A stretch of 64,000 nucleotides of DNA from Bacteroidetes bacterium MedPE-SWsnd-G1 (GTDB lineage: Bacteria; Bacteroidota; Bacteroidia; Flavobacteriales; Flavobacteriaceae). The stretch spans positions 1 through 64,000 of the forward strand of contig MPDD01000004.1 of NCBI GenBank assembly GCA_001874265.1, in the 5' to 3' direction. Below are positions 17,596-27,450 of the stretch, piece by piece (the stretch's first letter is position 1; the number at the start of each line of letters is the position of its first letter). Made by a program: the position numbers and the translations under genes. Under the pieces are notes generated by a model. The model ran no database searches, was not told the DNA's origin, and saw nothing but the letters and a program-made list of their open reading frames with translations.

Positions 17596-19476
17596 ATGAA
17601 AAAAAATGTATTCTTAAAACTTCTATTTTTTTCTTTTTTATGTTTTGTTATTATACCGCTACAAGCGCAGTCTGATATTCATGAAAAATTGAACGAAATC
17701 GCTATTGTAGATCAAAAAGTAATGATGCCTATGCGAGACGGTATTCGGCTTGCAACTGATATTTACAGACCAAAAACAGACAAACCTGTTCCTATAATTT
17801 TTTCAAGAACGCCATATAATTTTAATTCTTGGGGAGATGGAGAAGAGCGCACAAGAACTATGCAAAGAGCTTATGATTGGGTTGCTAAGGGTTATGCTTA
17901 TGTTGTCCAAAATGAGCGTGGACGTTATTTTTCAGAAGGCGAATGGGATATATTAGGAGTGCCTTTAACAGATGGTTACGACGCCTTTAGTTGGATGAAA
18001 GACCAAGATTGGTCTAATGGTAAGATTGGAACAATTGGGTGTTCTTCTACAGCAGAATGGCAAATGGCTGTTGGAGCCCTAGATCATCCTTCTCATGCTG
18101 CAATGGTTCCTCAAGCATTTGGAGCAGGGGTTGGACGCGTAGGTGAATTTTACGAGCAAGGTAATTGGTATAGAGGAGGAGCAGAACAGTTGTTGTTTTT
18201 CTCTTGGTTATATGGTGTGGAACACGATAAGTTTAAACCTCGTATACCTGCAGGTGCCACACAAGAAGATTTAATCCGTATTTCTAGATTTTACGATTTA
18301 GCACCAGAAAATCCATCGGTAGATATGTCGGAAGCATTAAGTCATCTTCCTATTCAGGATATGCTTAAGAATATAAACGGTAAAAAAGAAGTATTCGACA
18401 AAATGGTTCGCAGAAAACCAAATCATCCAGATTGGTTTAATGGGGGATTGTATCATGATGACAAAGAAATAAATGTACCAAGTTTTTGGTTCGCATCGTG
18501 GTATGACGTCTCTATCAGTCCAAATTTGGCATTGTTTAACCATATGAGAAATCACTCAGACCCTAAAATAAGAGACAATCAATATTTAGTGATTGCACCC
18601 ACTTTACATTGTAGATATACGAGAGCAACGGAGAATACAATAGTTGGTGAGCGTAGTGTTGGAGATGCCAGATTGAACTATGATGAACAAATAACCGCTT
18701 GGTTTGATCTATGGCTAAAAGGGGAATCAAATGATTTTAAAGAAAAAACACCAAGAGTGCAATACTATTTAATGGGTAAAAATGAATGGAAATCTTCGGA
18801 GTCTTGGCCGCCAGCGGAAACTGAAATGACTACTTTTTATTTAAACAGTAATGGAAATGCAAATACTTTGCATGGAGATGGAGTTTTAGCATCAAAAAAA
18901 GCAAAACAAGACAATCCTGATGGTTTCTTTTATGATCCTTTGAATCCTGTAGGTTCTTATGGAGGAAACGTTTGTTGCACTGGTAATGCGGTTGAAGGGG
19001 GTTCCTTTGACCAACAAGGGATGGAAATGAGAAATGATATTTTAGTTTATACCACAGACACACTTGAAGAAGGTGTGGAAGTTTCTGGATTTATCAATAC
19101 AACACTATATGTTTCTTCCGATGCAAAGGACACTGATTTTACAGTTAAACTAATTGATGTATATCCAGATGGTACGGCTTATAATTTAGACGAAACTATT
19201 CAACGTGTTCGCTATAGAGAAGGTTATGACAAAGAGGTGTTTATGGAAAATGGTGAAGTATATGAAGTGAAATTAACACCAATGAGTACAAGTAATTATT
19301 TTAAAAAAGGTCATAAAATTAGAATTGAAGTTTCGAGTAGTAACTTTCCAAGATTTGCGAGAAACTTAAATACAGGTGGAAATAATTATGATGAAAAAGA
19401 CGCCGTAACCGCACATAACAAAGTGCATCATAGTTCTAAATATCCATCAAAAATAGAAATACCAATGATAAAGTAA
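17596..19476 (+). CDS. CocE/NonD-family secreted hydrolase (S15-like)
   Basis: 626 residues with an N-terminal signal peptide ([20 protein letters not shown]). The family start [16 protein letters not shown] is at about 45-60, the nucleophile region GCSSTAEWQ has Ser150 (G148-C-S-S, a variant of GxSYxG), and an acid/His pair is expected in the ASWYD and APTLHC regions. A C-terminal jelly-roll X-Pro domain begins at about 430 (TFYLNSNG...). Known members cleave esters, amides or X-Pro peptides. It is likely periplasmic. A distant paralogue lies at 25091. Confidence 0.88.
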   Translation: MKKNVFLKLLFFSFLCFVIIPLQAQSDIHEKLNEIAIVDQKVMMPMRDGIRLATDIYRPKTDKPVPIIFSRTPYNFNSWGDGEERTRTMQRAYDWVAKGYAYVVQNERGRYFSEGEWDILGVPLTDGYDAFSWMKDQDWSNGKIGTIGCSSTAEWQMAVGALDHPSHAAMVPQAFGAGVGRVGEFYEQGNWYRGGAEQLLFFSWLYGVEHDKFKPRIPAGATQEDLIRISRFYDLAPENPSVDMSEALSHLPIQDMLKNINGKKEVFDKMVRRKPNHPDWFNGGLYHDDKEINVPSFWFASWYDVSISPNLALFNHMRNHSDPKIRDNQYLVIAPTLHCRYTRATENTIVGERSVGDARLNYDEQITAWFDLWLKGESNDFKEKTPRVQYYLMGKNEWKSSESWPPAETEMTTFYLNSNGNANTLHGDGVLASKKAKQDNPDGFFYDPLNPVGSYGGNVCCTGNAVEGGSFDQQGMEMRNDILVYTTDTLEEGVEVSGFINTTLYVSSDAKDTDFTVKLIDVYPDGTAYNLDETIQRVRYREGYDKEVFMENGEVYEVKLTPMSTSNYFKKGHKIRIEVSSSNFPRFARNLNTGGNNYDEKDAVTAHNKVHHSSKYPSKIEIPMIK

Positions 19477-19509
19477 TGAATCCATAATTATTACGTCATA
19501 TAGTCTAAT

Positions 19510-20511
19510 TTGGATTCACTAACGCAAATAGTTTTAGGTGCAGCAGTAGGAGAAGCTGTACTAGGAAAAAGAGTAGGGAATAAAGCGTTGCTTTATGGTG
19601 CCATTGCAGGCACCATACCCGACTTAGATGTAATACTAGGAAATTTTACAGATACTATAACAATTATAGAATGGCATAGAGGTTTTAGCCATTCTATAAT
19701 TTTTAGTATTCTTATGGCTCCCATTTTAGGTTGGCTAGTAAACCAATTTGAGAGGAAATTAAATCTGGGTTGGAAAACTTGGGCTGCTTTGTTCTTTTGG
19801 GGCTTAATAACACATGCACTATTAGATGCATTCACAACTTGGGGTACACAATTGTTTTGGCCCTTTAATGCTAGAATAGCCTTCAATTCTATATTTGTCA
19901 TTGATCCGTTATACACATTGCCATTCTTAACATGTACGATTCTGGTATTGTTTTATAAACGAACCTCTCCTAAGCGACAATCTATCAATAGATTTGGCTT
20001 AAAAATATCAACCTTATATCTAATTTCAACTTTATTTATCAAGTACTTGGCAACAGAGCAGTTTAAAAAAGCGCTAGACGATCAAAATGTTCAATATACT
20101 AAAATAAGTACCAGACCTGCTCCATTTAATACCATTCTTTGGAATGCAAATATTGATACACCAGCAGGCTATTTAATTGCCGATTATTCATTTTTAGACA
20201 CACAACCAATCCAGTTTAAACATTTTCCAAAAAACAGAGTGTTTTCAAATGAAATGCTGAAATACCCAGATGTAAATAGAATGATTGAAATCAGCCAAGG
20301 ATGGTATATATTGGAACAAAAAGACAACGAATGGATTTTTAATGATTTACGTTTTGGTACAATGCCGAAAAAAGATGGAACTACAGTCTTCACTTTTTCA
20401 TATAAACTCAAACAAGAAAACAATAGAATCATTGCTACAGAAACACCAAAAGATGAAGCAGATTTCAAATTTTTAATGCCCAATCTTTGGAAAAGAATGC
20501 AAGGACGCTAG
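19510..20511 (+). CDS. YdjM/DUF457-type membrane-bound metal-dependent hydrolase
   Basis: 333 residues starting at TTG; the family's characteristic N-terminus MDSLTQIVLGAAVGEAVLGKRVGNKA begins exactly there, so the rare start codon is well supported. The IPDLDV (about 36-41), EWHRGFSHS (about 56-64) and THALLDAFTTWGTQ motifs supply the conserved His/Asp residues. There are four or five membrane segments in the first 190 residues and a soluble C-terminal domain outside the usual family core. A metal-dependent hydrolase role is the family label; the substrate is unknown. Confidence 0.85.
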   Translation: MDSLTQIVLGAAVGEAVLGKRVGNKALLYGAIAGTIPDLDVILGNFTDTITIIEWHRGFSHSIIFSILMAPILGWLVNQFERKLNLGWKTWAALFFWGLITHALLDAFTTWGTQLFWPFNARIAFNSIFVIDPLYTLPFLTCTILVLFYKRTSPKRQSINRFGLKISTLYLISTLFIKYLATEQFKKALDDQNVQYTKISTRPAPFNTILWNANIDTPAGYLIADYSFLDTQPIQFKHFPKNRVFSNEMLKYPDVNRMIEISQGWYILEQKDNEWIFNDLRFGTMPKKDGTTVFTFSYKLKQENNRIIATETPKDEADFKFLMPNLWKRMQGR

Positions 20512-20557
20512 GTTTTGTGTGAGTTCTGATTTATAAGAAATCCTAATTAATGAAATA

Positions 20558-22039
20558 TTGCTATATTTGAGTAACTTGAAAATTCTAAACAAATATATTC
20601 CCGTTCTTCTAGCAACCCTATTATTGCTTTTATCTTGTAAAAAATCAGGATCATCTTATATGGCAGGAAAAGATGAGACCTACAATCCATTTGTTGCCAA
20701 TTCTGTTGATAGAGATTGGGATGAAATTAAAGAAGATGGGATTCTTCGTGCTATGGTAGTGTACAGCAGCACCAGTTACTTCCTCTACAAAGGTGAGCCC
20801 ATGGGCTTTGAATACGAGTTACTTCAGCGCTTAGCGAAAGAATTAGATTTAGAACTAGAGTTGATCGTTTCTAAAGATTTAGATGCTGAATTTGAAGTTC
20901 TAAATAGAGGTGATGTTGATTTAATTGCGCATGGAATGACTGTAACAAAACAACGCCAATGGGAAGTTGATTTTACGGAATATCTTTACCTGACAAAGCA
21001 AGTACTTGTTCAAAAAAAACCTGATAATTTTCTGCAAATCTCATGGAAAGAATTAGAAAATTCATTGATTCATGATCCAATAGAATTGATTAACGATACC
21101 ATTTCTATTCGAAAAAACTCTGCGTACTATGAGCGTTTACAAAGCCTTTCTAATGAAATTGGAGGAGATATAATTATTGACAGTTTAGACAGTTCTTTAA
21201 GCACAGGTGAAATAATACATATGGTATCTGATGGAAAAATCAAATACACCATAGCAGATGAAAATTTAGCAAGAATAAATGCTTCTGATCGAATAAATTT
21301 GGACATCAATGTTCCTATTTCGTTTTCACAACGGATTTCATGGGTAACACGAAAAAAATCTCCAGAATTTAAAAAACTACTCGATTCTTGGATACTTTCA
21401 CAACGAAAGACGACTGATTTTAATGTCATTTATAATAAGTATTTTAAAAATAAAAGAACGTTCAAGAATAGGAGTAAAAGTGATTATTATAGTCTGGCTA
21501 ACAACCAAATTAGTGCTTATGACAAATACATTAAATCGCATGCAAAGAAACTAGATTGGGATTGGCGATTGTTAGCGTCACAGGTATATCAAGAATCTAA
21601 ATTCGATCCAAAAGCAACATCATGGACTGGCGCACAGGGTTTAATGCAATTAATGCCAAGAACTGCAGAATCATTAGATGTTAAAGATCCAACTATTCCA
21701 GAAGAAAGTTTAAGAGCGGGTACTACATATCTAAAGAAATTATACGATCAATTTGAGCATATCCCGGATTCTATAAACAGAATAAAATTAACGATGGCGG
21801 CTTATAATTGTGGCTTCGGACATATTACAGATGCCCAAAAATTGGCAGAAGCAAATGATTTAGATCCCTTTACTTGGCATGGAAATGTAGATGAAATGTT
21901 GTTAGCGCTTAGTTATCCATCAAATTATAAAAAAGAGTATATAAAGCATGGGTATGTACGTGGAACTGAACCTGTGAATTATGTAAATCAAATAATGGAT
22001 AGGTACGGACAATACAAGCAATTTATAGCCGTAGATTAA
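20558..22039 (+). CDS. MltF-like membrane-bound lytic transglycosylase (lipoprotein)
   Basis: 493 residues. A lipobox LLLSC follows a hydrophobic stretch, so it is a lipoprotein. Residues about 55-300 form a periplasmic solute-binding (SBP_bac_3) domain and about 320-490 an SLT lysozyme-like domain, with catalytic Glu in YQESKFDPKATSWTGAQGLMQLMPRTA. It cleaves peptidoglycan glycan strands to anhydro products. The start is uncertain: only TTG codons (20558, 20567, 20576) precede the lipobox. TTG 20576 gives the tidiest signal peptide and lies 6 nt after an exact TATATTTG at 20562-20569. Confidence 0.9.
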   Translation: MLYLSNLKILNKYIPVLLATLLLLLSCKKSGSSYMAGKDETYNPFVANSVDRDWDEIKEDGILRAMVVYSSTSYFLYKGEPMGFEYELLQRLAKELDLELELIVSKDLDAEFEVLNRGDVDLIAHGMTVTKQRQWEVDFTEYLYLTKQVLVQKKPDNFLQISWKELENSLIHDPIELINDTISIRKNSAYYERLQSLSNEIGGDIIIDSLDSSLSTGEIIHMVSDGKIKYTIADENLARINASDRINLDINVPISFSQRISWVTRKKSPEFKKLLDSWILSQRKTTDFNVIYNKYFKNKRTFKNRSKSDYYSLANNQISAYDKYIKSHAKKLDWDWRLLASQVYQESKFDPKATSWTGAQGLMQLMPRTAESLDVKDPTIPEESLRAGTTYLKKLYDQFEHIPDSINRIKLTMAAYNCGFGHITDAQKLAEANDLDPFTWHGNVDEMLLALSYPSNYKKEYIKHGYVRGTEPVNYVNQIMDRYGQYKQFIAVD

Positions 22040-22082
22040 CTTTCCAAATTCCTTAAAACGATTCTCTTTTTATACGATCAAA

Positions 22083-22385
22083 ATGTCTTCCAAAATAATT
22101 CATATTGCTTCTAGAACCTACAAAGTAGAAATTATTAAACATAAATCATCTACAGATTGTACGTTTCATTATAACAATTTAGTAAAAGAATATGCAGCAA
22201 AGCAAGAGGTTAAAACAGAAGTCTATGATCTAAACGATTGGACTTCGAATGTATTTGTCATTAACGGAAAGCCTTTGAGTGTTGCAAGATTTGGAGAAAC
22301 TATTCAACTAATTAAAAGTTTACAACCGCAGAATTTAGAAATATATAAGAATGACTTGAGTGCTATTTTTGCAAAATTGCAATAA
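22083..22385 (+). CDS. Hypothetical 100-residue protein
   Basis: Not recognised. It starts MSSKIIHIASRTYKVEIIKHKSS, with alternating beta-like segments, and ends in a helix (NLEIYKNDLSAIFAKLQ). There is no signal peptide or membrane segment. It is 44 nt downstream of the mltF-like gene on the same strand, so possibly co-transcribed. Codon usage looks ordinary. Confidence 0.6.
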   Translation: MSSKIIHIASRTYKVEIIKHKSSTDCTFHYNNLVKEYAAKQEVKTEVYDLNDWTSNVFVINGKPLSVARFGETIQLIKSLQPQNLEIYKNDLSAIFAKLQ

Positions 22386-22450
22386 TGAATTTGAAATTCT
22401 TTTTTTTATAAATTTATCGGAATAAATTATACACTTAAACCTTATTTCTT

Positions 22451-22472
22451 ACGTTCCTGTACTTTTTCTTTT
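22451..22472 (+). promoter_or_regulatory. Candidate LytTR-regulator site upstream of the LytS-type kinase gene
   Basis: This 22-bp stretch matches 24349-24370 at 19 of 22 positions (shared core CTGTACTTT followed by TCTTTT). At its left end TACGTTCCT (22450-22458) fits 8 of 9 positions of the general LytTR half-site pattern [TA][AC][CA]GTTN[AG][TG]. It lies about 34-56 nt before the kinase start, which suggests autoregulation. Confidence 0.45.
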
Positions 22473-22505
22473 AGTATTTAAAACTATTTCGTTGTTTTGC
22501 TTAGA

Positions 22506-23597
22506 ATGGCTAGCAACAAAAAAGCAAATAAGCGTAATATCAACATATCTCTATATTGGAAATGTCAATTAATAGGATGGAGCTTTGTCTCTATTTATTG
22601 GGCCTACATAGTTTATTCGCGTGATAATTACGGTTTATTTTACACATTATTAAATTATGTTTTTGATATCTCAATCGGTATATTCTTGACTCATATGTAC
22701 AGGTATGTTGCGATAAAAGGTAAATGGAAACTCTTATCTATTAAGCAATTACTAAAAAGGGTGATCCCCAGTATTCTAATATTAGCAATTCTATATGTGA
22801 TCATTTGTAATATTAAATGGTATCTCTTTAGAATATATGTATTGGAGGGAAACACGAGTTTTATTGACGCTATACTTTATTGGGATCCTATATTATTAAC
22901 AGGACTTCGTTTAATGTCAATTTGGTTATTGGCCTATCATTTATATCATTACTACCAGAAAGAAGTTGTAACCGCAAGAGACAATGCCCGATTATCCATA
23001 ATTGCGAAACAAGCGCAATTGGATAACTTATCGGCTCAATTAAACCCTCATTTCTTATTTAATTCATTGAACTCTATAAAATCCTTGGTCATTGAAAATC
23101 CGAATGTGGCAAGAAGAGCTATTGATTTACTCTCTGATTTGCTGCGTTCATCACTGTATGAGAAAGACAAAGACTTAATAACAATTAAGCAAGAATTATC
23201 GCTGATAAATGACTATATAGAATTAGAAAAATTGCGATTTGAAGAAAGATTACAACTAGAAATTGAAATTGATGATTCTTTATTGAATTTTAAAATACCT
23301 ACTTTAAGTATTCAGTTATTAATTGAAAATGCGATTAAACATGGTATAGATCTTAAGATAGGAGGAGGACTTGTTTTATTGACTGTCAAACAAATTGATA
23401 GTAAGTTATCAATTTCAGTAGTTAATCCTGGAACTATAAAAATGTCTAATACATCAGGTTTAGGATTAGAAAATTTAAAACAACGCTTGGAGATTCAATA
23501 CAAAGGCAGCGCAAGTTTTAGTTTAAAAGAAAAAGAATTAGATCAAGTTGTTGCTGAAATAATAATTCCAATTAACACCACTAAAAAAAATGTTTAA
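22506..23597 (+). CDS. LytS/YehU-type sensor histidine kinase
   Basis: About 363 residues from ATG 22506 (the frame also opens from TTG 22497). There are four N-terminal membrane helices (residues about 15-150), then a His_kinase domain with the phosphoacceptor His182 in QLNPHFLFNSLNSIKSL, and an HATPase with the N-box LLIENAIKHGI and the G-box GLGLENLKQRL. The membrane domain has no recognisable ligand-binding module. It overlaps the response regulator by 8 nt, so the two are translationally coupled. Confidence 0.92.
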   Translation: MASNKKANKRNINISLYWKCQLIGWSFVSIYWAYIVYSRDNYGLFYTLLNYVFDISIGIFLTHMYRYVAIKGKWKLLSIKQLLKRVIPSILILAILYVIICNIKWYLFRIYVLEGNTSFIDAILYWDPILLTGLRLMSIWLLAYHLYHYYQKEVVTARDNARLSIIAKQAQLDNLSAQLNPHFLFNSLNSIKSLVIENPNVARRAIDLLSDLLRSSLYEKDKDLITIKQELSLINDYIELEKLRFEERLQLEIEIDDSLLNFKIPTLSIQLLIENAIKHGIDLKIGGGLVLLTVKQIDSKLSISVVNPGTIKMSNTSGLGLENLKQRLEIQYKGSASFSLKEKELDQVVAEIIIPINTTKKNV

Positions 23598-24306
23598 AAC
23601 CATAATTATAGATGATGAGCGTTTAGCAAGAGAGGAAGTCAAAAGAGCGTTAAACAAGCATACTGATTTTGAGATTATAGGAGAGGCAAGTTATGTTGAC
23701 GAGGCCATTATGCTTATAGAAGGATTAAAACCTGATATTATTTTCTTAGATATTCATATGCCAGAAAAAACAGGCTTTGAACTATTGGAAGAATTAACTA
23801 TTGTTCCTATGGTTGTTTTTACTACAGCATATGATCAATACGCTGTAAAAGCTTTTGAGTTAAACGCGTTGGATTATTTAGTTAAACCATTGCGCGAAGA
23901 ACGATTTTCGAAGACTATTGAAAAAATAAAGGCGGAATTTGAATCTTCGAACAAAGTTAAAACGGAAGTTTTACCAATGCATCGAAAGATTTTCATTAAA
24001 GATGGTGAAAATTGTTTTTTTGTTCCAATTTCTGAAATCCATTTTATTGAATCTATGGAGAACTATGCCCGTTTATATTTTGGCAATAAAAGAGCTATGC
24101 TTAAACGATCGCTAAATCTCTTAGAAAACAAATTAGATCCAACCGTATTTTTTAGGGCCAACAGAAGTCAAATTATCAATACACAATTCATCAAAGAAAT
24201 TCATCCATATTTTAATAATAGGCTCCAAATTACACTAATTTCTGGTGAAAAGATAGAAGTTTCTAGCCGACAGTCGGTTAAGTTTAAAAACTGGAATAGT
24301 TTATAA
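23590..24306 (+). CDS. LytTR-family response regulator
   Basis: 238 residues. The receiver domain (1 to about 120) has the acidic pocket IIDDE, phosphoacceptor D54 in FLDIHMPE, T/S in TTAYD and Lys in VKPL. The C-terminal LytTR DNA-binding domain (about 133-236) contains FIESMENYARLYF and FFRANRSQIINTQFI. It probably binds the repeated motif at 22451 and 24349, regulating its own operon and the lipoprotein/hydrolase genes downstream. Confidence 0.92.
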   Translation: MFKTIIIDDERLAREEVKRALNKHTDFEIIGEASYVDEAIMLIEGLKPDIIFLDIHMPEKTGFELLEELTIVPMVVFTTAYDQYAVKAFELNALDYLVKPLREERFSKTIEKIKAEFESSNKVKTEVLPMHRKIFIKDGENCFFVPISEIHFIESMENYARLYFGNKRAMLKRSLNLLENKLDPTVFFRANRSQIINTQFIKEIHPYFNNRLQITLISGEKIEVSSRQSVKFKNWNSL

Positions 24307-24327
24307 GGAGTTATTCAAAAGTTTATT

Positions 24328-24370
24328 TACGTTCATCAATTAATAGTCGCGCTCCTGTACTTTCTCTTTT
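24328..24370 (+). promoter_or_regulatory. Candidate LytTR-regulator site upstream of the lipoprotein/hydrolase operon
   Basis: TACGTTCAT at 24328-24336 fits all nine positions of the general LytTR half-site pattern. The 22-bp motif shared with the kinase upstream region follows at 24349-24370. It lies 64-106 nt before the ATG at 24434. Function is inferred from the repetition and the adjacent LytTR gene. Confidence 0.5.
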
Positions 24371-24433
24371 GAACCAATTACACAATACATTTCTTTGCAG
24401 TACACATAAGTGTAATTAACTAAAAGTATTAAA

Positions 24434-25057
24434 ATGAATTATTTAAAAAGTAAATACCTCTGTTCAAAATTTTTAATGATTATTATGGCGTTAATGATGA
24501 CTTCTTGTTTTAAGCAACACGAAAAAGTAACGATTAGACCCACCATTAAGGACTACGTTATTGGTGAAAGATGGGCTTGGGAATTTAAAGGGGTGTCAGG
24601 AGAAGGTGAAGTTAGATCAGATGGAGTAGATATCAAAGAAATAGTAAGCAAGAAAGGAGAGTTGGCCTTGACATCAGGCAATGATACAATTCTTGTATCA
24701 AATATTTTGAAGCCAATTACAAGCGAAACTCCAAGATTTAAATGGCCTTTAGAGGTTGGTAAAAAGTGGAAATATGAGACTAGTTTCACAAGTGCAGATG
24801 GCTCAAATACGGGGATATATAGTCAAGATGCTGAGGTGATTTCTTATAGAAAAGAAACTGTAGAAGCTGGGAGCTTTATGGCGTATACCATTCAATACAA
24901 AGGAGGTATAACAATGTCAAACGGATCGTTTTCAAAGACGGATGATATTATTGTGTATGCTCCAGAAATTAAAAATTTCATTAAAATGACTCAAGTTCAA
25001 GATGGATTTTCTTACTATGAGGAGTTAATTGAGTACTCAAGCCCTAATAAAAAATAA
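24434..25057 (+). CDS. Putative lipoprotein of unknown function
   Basis: 207 residues with a lipobox MTSC giving Cys25. The mature part is beta-rich, with W/G-containing segments (GERWAWEFKG, WPLEVGKKWKYE) and VEAGSFMAYTIQYKG, a pattern seen in TapB/DUF3108-like periplasmic proteins. No catalytic motif is visible. It lies downstream of the LytTR pair, behind the shared motif, and 33 nt before the S15-like hydrolase gene, so it is probably a regulated accessory of that enzyme. Confidence 0.7.
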   Translation: MNYLKSKYLCSKFLMIIMALMMTSCFKQHEKVTIRPTIKDYVIGERWAWEFKGVSGEGEVRSDGVDIKEIVSKKGELALTSGNDTILVSNILKPITSETPRFKWPLEVGKKWKYETSFTSADGSNTGIYSQDAEVISYRKETVEAGSFMAYTIQYKGGITMSNGSFSKTDDIIVYAPEIKNFIKMTQVQDGFSYYEELIEYSSPNKK

Positions 25058-25090
25058 AAACGTTTGCATTCTATATTAAAACAAGAAACA

Positions 25091-27316
25091 ATGAAAAAAT
25101 CATTTCTGCTCATATTTCTAATTGCAAATAGTATTTGTTTTTTTGGTCAAGAGTTATCATTTAAGAAAATAGCAATATCAGATTCAGTCGCAATTGCAAA
25201 TCAAATGCAGCAATTGGCAAAATTATGTAATACTGAAAATGTATCAGAATTGGATTTATTTAGAATTCAATTGATTCGTGGTAATTACATCGATGCACTG
25301 GTCACAATTAAAAAAAGAATAAAAGAAACACCCAAAGAAGAAAGACAATATTTAGATGTATACTTACAGTATGTTGAGGCCAAGCTTTCGAAAAATTTTA
25401 AAGAAACTTTTATAAATTCTTATAAGAACTATTTAGAGGAATCTAGTGATATTCATGTAATTAATCTGGACAAAACATTGATACTTAGAGACGCTACGGA
25501 TTATTATATTTCTGATTTTAATGAATCATATAGCAGCATTTCATCAGATAGAATTTCAATTGATAAAGCTCAAGACTTAATCAAAAAATATTTTCTAAAG
25601 ACAGTATTCTCATCTACTAGAACTCTTTATTTTGATGAAATTAGACATGATCATAAAAGGAGATATATCATAAATGATAGTATAGTTATATCTATGAAAG
25701 ATGGGGCAGAAGTATCTGTAGTCTTGGTGCAGAAAAGAGGGCAATCAACCACTAAAAAAGCCGCAATCCTAGTGTCGTCTATTTACGCAGGCTCTAATGA
25801 AACTGGTGCTATGTTAGCGGCATCTAAGGGGTATCATGGAGTGATCACCAATACAAGAGGCAAAAGACTAAGCAAGAGCCCAATAATACCTTTTGAACAT
25901 GAACATACAGATGTTTATGAAGTCATTGATTGGATTAGCAAACAATCTTGGTCAAACCAAAAAGTAGCCATGTTTGGGGGAAGTTATAATGGGTTTACGC
26001 AATGGGCCTCCATGAAGCACAAAGTGCATCCTGCATTAAAAACAATTGTTCCGATGGTTTCTATTGCTCCGGGTATTGAGTATCCAATGGAAAACAACGT
26101 ATTACACAATTTCTCATACTCATGGAATTTTTATGTAACCAATAACAAGTATTTAGACTTTGAAGCATCCGGAGATTATAATCGTTGGAATACCTTAAAA
26201 AACACTTGGTACAAATCTGGAGTTGCTTTTAATAAGTTAGATAGTTTAGATGGTCAAGTAAATAAATTATGGAATACCTATATGGCACATCCTAACTATG
26301 ATACTTATTGGAAAAAGATGATTCCATACAAACAAGAATTTGCAAAAATTGACATTCCAATTTTAACAATTACTGGGTATTATGACGATTCGCAAAGAGG
26401 AGCCATGTATTATTTCAATGAGCACAATAAATATCTACAAAATGCTAATCATTATTTGCTTATGGGGCCTTATGATCATTGGACGGCACAGACAAAACCG
26501 GTTGAAAGTTTACGAAACTACGAACTAGCCCCTTCAGCATTGATAAATATTGAAGAAGATATTTTGTACCAATGGCTTGATTATGTTTTAAAAGGAAAGA
26601 AGAAGCCTAGTATTTTAAACGATAAAGTAAACTTTCAGGTAATGGATACAGATACTTGGATGCATAAACCGAGTCTAAGTGCAATGACAAATGACACACT
26701 CAAATTTCATTTAAGCGATGAGAAAAGTAATGATCTGTATACATTAAAATCGAATCCAAATTCATCAGAAATTGTATTGACTGTTGATTTTAAAAATAGA
26801 GAATCAATGAATAATACTGAGTATTATCCATGGCCTTTAGAAAAAGCAAACATCAATTTAAAAGATGGTTTACTATTTAAATCGAATGTGTTAGAAGAAG
26901 ATGTGATTATAAATGGATCTTTTTTAGGTGATTTAGAATTTACTTTAAACAAAAAAGATGTTGATCTTTCAGTAATTCTATATCAATTGACTCCAGAAGG
27001 TAATTATTTTCATCTGAGTTACTATATCGGTAGAGCAAGTTACGCTCAGAATAAAGAGCAAAGAATGTTATTAAAACCCAATCAAACTAATAAGGTACAT
27101 TTGGAAAACTCAAAATTGATTAGTAAAAAAATACAGAAAGGAAGTCGAATTATTGTGGTAGTTAATGTAAACAAAAATAACAATGCCCAAATTAATTACG
27201 GAACAGGTGAAGATGTCAATTCAGAATCTATCAAAGATGCCAACATTCCTTTAGAAATTAAGTTTACTGGAAACAGCAGTATTTCTTTACCTATTTGGAG
27301 AGAAAATTATAAATAG
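25091..27316 (+). CDS. CocE/NonD-family secreted hydrolase with extra N-terminal domain
   Basis: About 741 residues from ATG 25091, which begins a signal peptide (KKSFLLIFLIANSICFFGQ); the upstream TTG 25064 would bury it. Residues about 25-195 form a helical domain not usual for the family. The alpha/beta hydrolase follows, with GGSYNG (nucleophile Ser298), GYYDDSQRG and GPYDHW supplying Asp/His candidates, and then a C-terminal beta domain. It is likely a periplasmic esterase, amidase or X-Pro peptidase. It is a candidate target of the adjacent LytTR system. Confidence 0.85.
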   Translation: MKKSFLLIFLIANSICFFGQELSFKKIAISDSVAIANQMQQLAKLCNTENVSELDLFRIQLIRGNYIDALVTIKKRIKETPKEERQYLDVYLQYVEAKLSKNFKETFINSYKNYLEESSDIHVINLDKTLILRDATDYYISDFNESYSSISSDRISIDKAQDLIKKYFLKTVFSSTRTLYFDEIRHDHKRRYIINDSIVISMKDGAEVSVVLVQKRGQSTTKKAAILVSSIYAGSNETGAMLAASKGYHGVITNTRGKRLSKSPIIPFEHEHTDVYEVIDWISKQSWSNQKVAMFGGSYNGFTQWASMKHKVHPALKTIVPMVSIAPGIEYPMENNVLHNFSYSWNFYVTNNKYLDFEASGDYNRWNTLKNTWYKSGVAFNKLDSLDGQVNKLWNTYMAHPNYDTYWKKMIPYKQEFAKIDIPILTITGYYDDSQRGAMYYFNEHNKYLQNANHYLLMGPYDHWTAQTKPVESLRNYELAPSALINIEEDILYQWLDYVLKGKKKPSILNDKVNFQVMDTDTWMHKPSLSAMTNDTLKFHLSDEKSNDLYTLKSNPNSSEIVLTVDFKNRESMNNTEYYPWPLEKANINLKDGLLFKSNVLEEDVIINGSFLGDLEFTLNKKDVDLSVILYQLTPEGNYFHLSYYIGRASYAQNKEQRMLLKPNQTNKVHLENSKLISKKIQKGSRIIVVVNVNKNNNAQINYGTGEDVNSESIKDANIPLEIKFTGNSSISLPIWRENYK

Positions 27317-27450
27317 TCTGTAATATGACTATTCCATTATAGCAATGTATTTGTAGTCTAACTTGGAGGTTCTATAAATACTTGGCTTTGGTTAAAGGTT
27401 TAAACCATAATATAGTTCTGAAAAATGAATGTCGATAAAGCAATCTTAAT

